The notes under the pieces were generated by a model. It was not told the origin of the DNA. It did not search any database and saw only the letters and a program-made list of their open reading frames with translations. A stretch of DNA of 46,988 nucleotides from Gluconacetobacter liquefaciens. GTDB taxonomy: Bacteria > Pseudomonadota > Alphaproteobacteria > Acetobacterales > Acetobacteraceae. Below, in pieces: positions 16,080-22,544 of the stretch. Position 1 is the first letter of the stretch; each line of letters starts with the position of its first letter. A program made the translations under genes and the position numbers. The DNA lies in contig NZ_QQAW01000017.1 in NCBI RefSeq assembly GCF_003350405.1, forward strand, positions 1-46,988, given 5' to 3'.

Positions 16080-18271
16080 TGTCCAGGACAGATCTTTCCG
16101 CCGCGACTTCATTGTGCGGCCTGCTGCTTTTTTCCTCCTTGGCGGGCATTGCGCCGGCACGCGCCCAGAGCGCCTATCAGCCGGCACCGCCCGGACCGGG
16201 AGAGGCGGATGCACCGGGGAAGACCGGTAACAAATTCGCGGGTCCGTCGCCTTTCGCGCCGCAGGCGCCGGGGGTGAATGCCGCGAATATTCCCGATGGA
16301 CCGCCCGCGGAGCCCGGTGAGGTGACGCCGGCTGTCGAGCAGATCAGCAGTCATCCGGCGCATGGGGACTGGCCGGCCTATGGGCGGGATACCAATGCCA
16401 CGCGCTTTTCGCCGCTGGAGCAGATTACGCCGGAGAATGTGGGGCAGTTGACGCGCGCGTTCGTCTACCACACCGGCAGCAAGCCGGCGGCGGGACAGAC
16501 GAACAAATGGGCCGCCGAGACCACGCCCATCAAGGTGGGTGACGGGCTGTACATGTGTTCGGCCATGAATGACATCATGAAGCTGGACCCGGCGACCGGC
16601 AAGGAGATCTGGCGGCACGAGGCCGGGGTGAAATATGCCAGCATTCCCTATACGGCGGCGTGCAAGGGGGTGGTGTACTACACCTCTTCGACCGTGCCGG
16701 AGGGAGAGCCGTGCCATAACCGGATCCTCGAAGGCACGCTGGACATGCGGCTGATCGAGGTCGATGCCGATACGGGCAAACTGTGCGAAGGCTTCGGCTA
16801 TCACGGCCAGGTCAATCTGATGAAGGGCATGGGGGAGTCGGTGCCCGGCTTCGTGTCGATGACCGCGCCGCCGCCGATCGTGAATGGTGCGATCGTGGTG
16901 AATCATGAAGTGCTGGATGGGCAGCGCCGCTGGGCGCCCTCGGGCGTGATCCGTGGCTATGATGCCGAGACGGGCAAGTTTCTGTGGGCGTGGGACGTCA
17001 ACCGCCCGGATGCGCATGGCGAGCCGGCCGAGGGCCAGCATTACAGCCGGGGGACGCCCAATTCCTGGGCGACCATGACGGGGGACAACGCGCTCGGGCT
17101 GGTCTATGTGCCGACCGGCAATTCGGCGGCCGATTATTACTCCGCCATGCGGTCGCCGGAGGAGAACAAGGTATCGTCGGCGATCGTGGCGCTGGATGTG
17201 AAGACCGGTTCGCCGCGCTGGGTGTTCCAGACCGTCCATAAGGACGTGTGGGATTACGACATGGGGTCCCAGCCCACCATGATCGACTTCCCCGGCCAGG
17301 ATGGGCCGGTGCCGGCCCTGGTGGTGCCGACGAAGCGCGGCCAGACCTTCGTGCTCGATCGCCGTGACGGCAAGCCGCTGCTGCCGGTCGAGGAACGTCC
17401 GGCGCCGACCGACACCGACGTGGTAGGCGATCCGCGTTCGCCCACGCAGCCCTGGTCGGTGGGTATGCCCCGTCTGGGCCTGCCGGACCTGAAGGAAAGC
17501 GACATGTGGGGCATGTCGCCCATCGACCAGCTTTTCTGCCGTCTGAAATTCCGCCGGGCCAAATATGAGGGCGAATTCACGGCCCCCAGCGTGGGCAAGC
17601 CGTGGATCGAATATCCCGGTTACAACGGCGGAAGCGACTGGGGCAGCATGGCGTACGACCCCAGGACGGGCGTGCTGATCGCCAACTGGAACGTGACGCC
17701 GATGTACGACCAACTCGTGACCCGCAAGAAGGCCGACGAACTGGGGCTGATGCCGCTCGACGATCCGAACTTCAAGCCCGGTGGCGGCGGGGCGGAAGGC
17801 AACGGGGCCATGGCCGATACGCCCTATGGCATCGTGGTGTCGCCGTTCTGGAACCAGTACACGCACATGATGTGTAACAAGCCGCCCTACGGCATGATTA
17901 CGGCGATCGACATGCATACCCGCAAGGTGCTGTGGCAGCATCCGCTGGGCAGTGCGCGGGCGAATGGTCCGTGGGGGATGCCGACCTACCTGCCGCTGAC
18001 GATCGGGACGCCCAACAATGGCGGGCCGGTGGTGACGGCCGGCGGCGTGGTGTTCGTCGCCGCGACGACCGACAACATGCTGCATGCGTTCGATGCCAAG
18101 ACCGGCAAGGAACTGTGGAACGACGTGCTGCCGGGCGGTGGGCAGGCGACGCCGATGACGTATGAGCAAAAGGGCAGGCAGTATGTCGCCATCATGGCGG
18201 GTGGGCATCATTTCATGATGACGCCGGTGAGCGATGTGCTGGTGGTCTACGCGCTGCCTGAGAACAAGTGA
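16079..18271 (+). CDS. PQQ-dependent quinate/shikimate/glucose-type dehydrogenase, secreted catalytic subunit
   Basis: This 730-residue protein has its own signal peptide (about 1-30, ending PARAQ), a Pro/Gly-rich linker, then the eight-bladed PQQ propeller from about residue 90 (DWPAYGRDTNATRFSPLEQI) to the end (VYALPENK). Family marks include YVPTGN, WVFQTVHKDVWDYDMGSQP, DRRDGKPLLPVEERP and the late ATTDNMLHAFDAKTGKELW blade. The enzyme oxidises its polyol or sugar substrate in the periplasm and passes electrons to ubiquinone via the anchor. Quinate is my preferred substrate because an AroE-like gene lies nearby; glucose or shikimate cannot be excluded. The split from the anchor differs from fused GDH-type enzymes. 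Confidence 0.85.
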   Translation: MSRTDLSAATSLCGLLLFSSLAGIAPARAQSAYQPAPPGPGEADAPGKTGNKFAGPSPFAPQAPGVNAANIPDGPPAEPGEVTPAVEQISSHPAHGDWPAYGRDTNATRFSPLEQITPENVGQLTRAFVYHTGSKPAAGQTNKWAAETTPIKVGDGLYMCSAMNDIMKLDPATGKEIWRHEAGVKYASIPYTAACKGVVYYTSSTVPEGEPCHNRILEGTLDMRLIEVDADTGKLCEGFGYHGQVNLMKGMGESVPGFVSMTAPPPIVNGAIVVNHEVLDGQRRWAPSGVIRGYDAETGKFLWAWDVNRPDAHGEPAEGQHYSRGTPNSWATMTGDNALGLVYVPTGNSAADYYSAMRSPEENKVSSAIVALDVKTGSPRWVFQTVHKDVWDYDMGSQPTMIDFPGQDGPVPALVVPTKRGQTFVLDRRDGKPLLPVEERPAPTDTDVVGDPRSPTQPWSVGMPRLGLPDLKESDMWGMSPIDQLFCRLKFRRAKYEGEFTAPSVGKPWIEYPGYNGGSDWGSMAYDPRTGVLIANWNVTPMYDQLVTRKKADELGLMPLDDPNFKPGGGGAEGNGAMADTPYGIVVSPFWNQYTHMMCNKPPYGMITAIDMHTRKVLWQHPLGSARANGPWGMPTYLPLTIGTPNNGGPVVTAGGVVFVAATTDNMLHAFDAKTGKELWNDVLPGGGQATPMTYEQKGRQYVAIMAGGHHFMMTPVSDVLVVYALPENK

Positions 18272-18277
18272 CGTAAA

Positions 18278-18381
18278 TGCGGGGCTCTGCCCCGCACCCC
18301 GCCAAAGGCGGTGCCTTTGGAAACCATCTGTATGGGGGTCAAGGGGCCGACTGGCCCCTTGCGGGGGCGGGCGGAGCCCGC
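18278..18381. repeat. Cluster of four perfect GC-rich hairpins
   Basis: Four adjacent perfect stem-loops follow the dehydrogenase stop: TGCGGGGC-TCT-GCCCCGCA (18278-18296), CCAAAGGC-GGT-GCCTTTGG (18302-18320), CAAGGGGCC-GACT-GGCCCCTTG (18340-18361), and GCGGGC-GGA-GCCCGC (18367-18381). The first two look like the extragenic palindromes common in Rhodospirillales genomes. The last two overlap the 3' end of the permease remnant on the other strand. The cluster may act as a terminator or mRNA stabiliser. Confidence 0.75.
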
Positions 18382-18734
18382 GCTTTAAGGCGTTCCAGCA
18401 CGAAGATGCCGCCGATGGCGATAATGCCGAGGCCAAGTTCGTGGCGTGCCCGCGGATCGACCGCCATGGCGGAGAGCACGGCGGCGAGTCCCGTGAGGGT
18501 GAAGAGCGCGGCACGGCGCCCGTCGCGCACGAGACGGAGCCGGGCGAGGACGATCATCATGTTGCCCGCGATGATGAAGACGCCGCCGACGCTGACCAGA
18601 AACGCGAAGACCATTGTCGGCGACAGGATGGCCGAGGTCGCGACGGCGGCGGCCACGCAGAGAATGGCGCGATGGGGAATGGCGCTTTCGGCGTGCGTTG
18701 CGCGCAGGGCGGAGGGGGCGTTGAAGAACGGCAT
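18339..18734 (-). pseudogene. APC-family amino-acid permease, C-terminal remnant
   Basis: The frame encodes about 130 residues that match only the last part of an AnsP/GabP-type amino-acid permease. It has the conserved IPHRAIL junction, a helix pair (TMVFAFLVSVGGVFIIAGNMMIV), LARLRLVRDGRRA, and two final helices. Full-length members have about 450-500 residues, so roughly three quarters at the N-terminal side are missing. The remnant ends where a cupin-regulator remnant begins on the opposite strand. It is very unlikely to transport anything. Confidence 0.65.
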
Positions 18735-18744
18735 CGCTAAAAGG

Positions 18745-19027
18745 CTGCTGACGCCGCAGGACGAGGCGCCACTGAAAATGTTCATGGTGACGCTGGCACC
18801 CGACAGCACGACGGGCGACGACCTGTACACCCATGAGGGAACCGAAGCCGGGCTGTTGCTGGCGGGCCGGATCATGCTGACCGTCGAAGATCGGGACATG
18901 CTGCTGGAAGCCGGCGACAGTTTTCGCTTTGCTCAGCCTGAGCCCGCATCGTTTCATGAACGCGCATGATGGCGAAAGCCGGGTATTGTGGGTCAATTGT
19001 GCCATGCCGGCCGGCGGGCCGGGCTGA
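18745..19027 (+). pseudogene. Cupin domain of an HTH-cupin (PuuR-like) regulator, 5'-truncated and frameshifted
   Basis: The frame reads LTPQDEAPLKMFMVTLAPDS, then YTHEGTEAGLLLAGRIMLTV and LEAGDSFRF, the ligand-binding cupin of XRE-type regulators that often sit beside amino-acid or polyamine permeases. The DNA-binding N-terminus is absent. The original frame stops at 18967-18969. Removing one base (G at 18958) lets the next frame continue as NAHDGESRVLWVN, the expected family ending, to TGA 19025-19027. So the gene is both truncated and carries a one-base insertion. Confidence 0.65.
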
Positions 19028-19047
19028 GGGGATCGGGGGAGAGCGGA

Positions 19048-20253
19048 ATGTATGGTCGTCTGGCACGATTGCGTCTGCACTGGTACGCGCGGGTGGGACG
19101 CGACCTGTTGGCCCGGTACTGGCAATGGGCGCTGCTGGCCACGCTGCTGGTACCCGGGGCGCCGATCGTCGCGCCGTTTCTCAGATTTGCCGAACTGCTG
19201 GGGATTGCGGTCGCGCCCGGTCCGGGAATGGCGGGACATGCCGTGCTGGCGGTGGTGATCGACCTGATGGCCGTGCTGTGGGTCCTGCCGCAGCGGCGGG
19301 CGCTGCTGGGCGGCGCGTTCATGGAGTATGTGGCCACCCTGCCGGTGCCTCGCCATGTCCGGCTCGGGGTCGGTGCCACGATGCTGGTGGTGGCGAATGG
19401 TCCTTTGCTGCTGGCGGCCGGGCTGGCCGCCGCGCGGATCGCCTCGCAGGCAGAGGGGGTGTATCCGGCATGCTGTTTTCTGGTGGTGCTGGGTCTGGCG
19501 GGAGTGGCCCAGCATGCTGCCGTCAGCCGGCGGCTGGTCGTGCTCGGTGGGGTTGGCGTTGGTGACCTGCTTCTTGCCGCCGGGCTGGATGCCCCGTCGG
19601 CGCCGGGGCGCTGGGGCCTGGCTGGAGCGGCGCTGGCCGGCGCCGTGGCAGTGGCAGGCTTCGGCGAGCGTCTGGCGGAGGCTGGTGGACGCCGGCGACG
19701 CCGGCGGGCCGGGCGGGTGGTGGCGCTCGATCGTCCCGGAATCATGGCGCCGGCATTGCGGGTGCAGTGGGGGATTCTGGCGGATCGGCCGGTCCTGTCC
19801 GTCTTTCGGATCGGTGCGGCGGTTGCGCTGGCCTTTGGCGTGGCGCGACTGGTTGCGCTGTTCGACTTCGACAGCCGCGCCGTGCCGACCCTGATCGTGG
19901 CCGTGGCGGTGATCGGCCTGTTGCTGGCGGGCCTCTACCGCACCCTGTCCGAGGCGCATCGGGCAGCGGCGGGGTATCTGGCAAGCTTGCCTCTGCCCCG
20001 GCGTTACTGGCCGCTGCGCGATACCGGGTTCCTGATGCTGGTCAACCTGGTACCGCTGGCGGTCCTGCTTCGGCCGCGGGGGCAGCAGGGAGGGGGTTTG
20101 CTGGCGGTTCTGGCCGGGCTGGTGGCGGCGGGGCAGGCACTACTGGTGCTGCTGCGTTGGCCGGTGCTGCATGGCGGGCGCCATCGGCTGGTCCTCAGCC
20201 TGTTGCTGGCTGCCGGCTGGTCGGGCGCCGCGATGGCGGCGGTGTCACGATGA
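19048..20253 (+). CDS. Multi-helix membrane protein, permease of a two-gene ABC transporter
   Basis: This 401-residue protein starts at ATG 19048 after a purine-rich site (GGGGGAGAG). The N-terminus is basic and is followed by about ten membrane helices, with a basic cytoplasmic loop in the middle (GGRRRRRRAGRV, about residue 213-225). It shows no EAA motif or binding-protein partner. Its stop overlaps the start of an ABC ATPase gene by four bases (ATGA), so it is most likely the membrane part of an ABC exporter-type system. The sequence is not one I recognise; the substrate is unknown. Confidence 0.65.
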   Translation: MYGRLARLRLHWYARVGRDLLARYWQWALLATLLVPGAPIVAPFLRFAELLGIAVAPGPGMAGHAVLAVVIDLMAVLWVLPQRRALLGGAFMEYVATLPVPRHVRLGVGATMLVVANGPLLLAAGLAAARIASQAEGVYPACCFLVVLGLAGVAQHAAVSRRLVVLGGVGVGDLLLAAGLDAPSAPGRWGLAGAALAGAVAVAGFGERLAEAGGRRRRRRAGRVVALDRPGIMAPALRVQWGILADRPVLSVFRIGAAVALAFGVARLVALFDFDSRAVPTLIVAVAVIGLLLAGLYRTLSEAHRAAAGYLASLPLPRRYWPLRDTGFLMLVNLVPLAVLLRPRGQQGGGLLAVLAGLVAAGQALLVLLRWPVLHGGRHRLVLSLLLAAGWSGAAMAAVSR

Positions 20254-20888
20254 CGGGCGGGGGGCATCTGGCCTGCTCGGGGCTTCGGGCCTCCGTGCGC
20301 GGGCGGACGGTCTTCGACGGGATCGCGCTGGATCTCGGGCCGGGGGTGCATGCCCTGCGGGGGGAGAACGGGATCGGCAAATCGACGCTGCTGCGCCTGC
20401 TGGCCGGTGTGCAGCGCCTTGAGGCGGGGCGCATCGTGATCGACGGGATCGACCTGACGCAGGCGCCGGAGGAGGCCAGACGGCGGCTGGGGTATGTGCC
20501 GGATGAAAGCCCGGTCTATCCGTTTATGACGGGGGAGGACCTTCTGCGTTTCGTTGCCGCCGCCCGGCGGGTGGAGGGGGAGACCGGGCTCCGTGCCATG
20601 CTCGACGGGTTCGGTCTGGAACGGCATCTGCGGACGCGCTTCGATGCCATGTCGCTGGGGACGCGCAGGAAGATGCTGCTGTGCGCCGCCTGGATCGGCA
20701 ATCCGCCCGTACTGCTGCTGGACGAACCGTCGAACGGGCTGGACCCGGAGGCGCGCGATTATCTGGCGCATCTGCTGCGCTGCGCGGGAGAGGAGAAGAT
20801 GGTCCTGTTCTCGTCGCACGACGTGGAATTCATGGCGGCCTGCGGTGCGACGCCCATCGAGATGCGTTCTCTCGTCCGGATGGCATGA
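20250..20888 (+). CDS. ABC transporter ATP-binding protein
   Basis: This 212-residue single-domain ATPase has intact motifs: Walker A GENGIGKST (about 34-42), signature MSLGTRRK (about 135-142, an SxG variant usual in ABC-2/CcmA-like proteins), Walker B VLLLDEP (about 153-159) and switch His in SSHD (about 188-191). It is coupled to the preceding membrane protein by an ATGA overlap. The short length and signature fit a CcmA-like exporter ATPase. It differs sharply from the motif-less ATPase at 3689. Confidence 0.88.
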   Translation: MTGGGHLACSGLRASVRGRTVFDGIALDLGPGVHALRGENGIGKSTLLRLLAGVQRLEAGRIVIDGIDLTQAPEEARRRLGYVPDESPVYPFMTGEDLLRFVAAARRVEGETGLRAMLDGFGLERHLRTRFDAMSLGTRRKMLLCAAWIGNPPVLLLDEPSNGLDPEARDYLAHLLRCAGEEKMVLFSSHDVEFMAACGATPIEMRSLVRMA

Positions 20889-20959
20889 GCGCCGCGCGCG
20901 GTGGTGCGGGAGGTGTTTCATCAAAACTTCACATTGCGAATCCTGCCCCGTGATTACTT

Positions 20960-21484
20960 ATGCCCGAATTTTCCAGGGTGAGAATTGCGGCTCCGATGGC
21001 GGAATACTGGTCCTTGTGTCAGGAAACATGGCAGAGCCTTTCCCGGCGGGTGCGGGCGGCCACGCGACGCGACGATGCGGACGATCATCTCCAGACCGCG
21101 TTGCTGAATTATATCGAGCGGCCCGAAGGCAGCGTTCAGCATCCCGAGGCGTATATCGTGCGCAGTGCCGTCAACCTGTCGCATAACGAACGGCGGCGGG
21201 AACAGGGGGCGCCGGTGGAGTCGATGGACTGGACCGCCCTGGACGGGCAGGCCGGCGATGTCACGCCCTTGCAGGACCAGATTGTCGCGGCGCGGGAGCG
21301 CATGGCCCGCTTCCAGGAAGGGTGTGCGCAGTTGCCCGAACGGATGCGGCAGGTTTTCGTGCTGAATCGCGTGGAAAAGATGCCATACAGGCGCATTGCG
21401 GCCGTGCTGGGCGTTTCCGAAAGCACGGTCGAGAAGGAAATGGCCAAGGCTTTGATTTTTCTGCAATCATGGATGGAGCATTGA
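20960..21484 (+). CDS. ECF sigma factor, FecI-like (second system)
   Basis: This 174-residue protein has sigma region 2 (about 15-80; ALLNYIERP, HPEAYIVRSAVNLSHNERRRE) and region 4 (about 120-170; LPERMRQVFVLNRVEKMPYRRIAAVLGVSEST). The ATG at 20960 is used; MAEYW at 20996 is an alternative. The downstream FecR gene starts inside its last codons, and a TonB receptor follows, giving a second iron-signalling unit, all in one direction. The match to an iron box in the upstream 70 bases is weak (TTGCGAATCC only). Confidence 0.88.
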   Translation: MPEFSRVRIAAPMAEYWSLCQETWQSLSRRVRAATRRDDADDHLQTALLNYIERPEGSVQHPEAYIVRSAVNLSHNERRREQGAPVESMDWTALDGQAGDVTPLQDQIVAARERMARFQEGCAQLPERMRQVFVLNRVEKMPYRRIAAVLGVSESTVEKEMAKALIFLQSWMEH

Positions 21485-22415
21485 AAGACGGCTCTGAAGC
21501 CGGGCGCATTCGGGACGATGCTGCGCTCTGGATTGCCCGTCTCCATGCCGATGATTGCACCGATGACGATCGCGCGCGTTTCCTGCACTGGCTCCATGCC
21601 GATGCGGCCCATGCGCAGGCGTTCGAATGTCTGACCGATCTGTGGGATATGGGAGCGGGCGTCACCTTGCCGGTTCCGCCCGCGGTGGCGGCGCGGCGCC
21701 TGCCCATGCCGGCCCTGTCGCGGCGCCATGCGATGGCGGTCGCGGTGTGCGGCGTGGCGGGACTGGTCGTGCCGCTGGCGCCCGCGGCGAACGCGCGGCG
21801 CATCCTGCGGACGCGGGTGGGCGAGACGCGCAGTTTCGCGATCGACGGGGGGCGGCGTGCCGGCTGGATACCGACAGTCGCGTCACGCTGTTTCCCGAAC
21901 GGCGGCTGGGCCTTCTGGAAGGGGGGCAGGTTTTCATGGACTGGCGGGCCGCCTATCCGTTCGCCTTCCGCGCCGGGCCGCTGGTGCTGCGGTTCTTTTC
22001 CCACGCCGAAGCCGATGTGCGGAAAGACGTGGCGTCGACCGGTGTGACCACCGTCAGCGGCAGGGTCATGGTGCAGGCGCCGCAGACCGGGCGGGTGACA
22101 TGGCTGGGGCAGGGCGAGCGCCTGCGGGTTTTCGCCGGCGGACGGGTGGAGCACGATCGGCCGGATCTGGACGACCTTCTGGCCTGGCGGCGGGGCAACC
22201 TGGTGTTTCGCAACGGGCGGCTTGCCGACATCGTGGCCGAGGTCAACCGATATACGACGCGCAAGATCGTCCTCTCCACGCCCCGTCTGGCCGGCATGCG
22301 GTTGAGCGGCATCTATAATTTCGGGAAGGAACAGGATTTTCTTGAAATCCTGTCACGCCTGCTGCCGCTGGGTGTCATTGCCGATCCGTCCGGCTACCGG
22401 CTGGTTCCGGTGTGA
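21469..22415 (+). pseudogene. FecR-family regulator, frameshifted in a G run
   Basis: The first frame (MDGALKDGSEAGR...) gives the DUF4880-type N-terminus (about 10-60), a membrane helix (AMAVAVCGVAGLVVPLA) and the start of the FecR domain (TRSFAIDGG), then goes astray. The next frame supplies the rest, ACRLDTDSRVTLFPERR, through a full FecR domain and a C-terminal STN-like part ending GYRLVPV. The switch falls in GACGGGGGGCGG; one more G in the run 21847-21852 would restore a protein of 315 residues, normal for FecR. A sequencing error, a recent mutation, or reversible slippage could explain it. The start overlaps the sigma gene by 16 bases. Confidence 0.8.
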
Positions 22416-22544
22416 GCGGGTCGGGGTGATGTTTCGTTAAGATTTTATGAAGAGCCTTTCGCGGCATTGAAAGTTTTCGGCATCGGGGTTGTCTGTGCTG
22501 CGGGGCCGCGCTGGTGGCCGGGCGACGAGGGGCATACCGGAACA

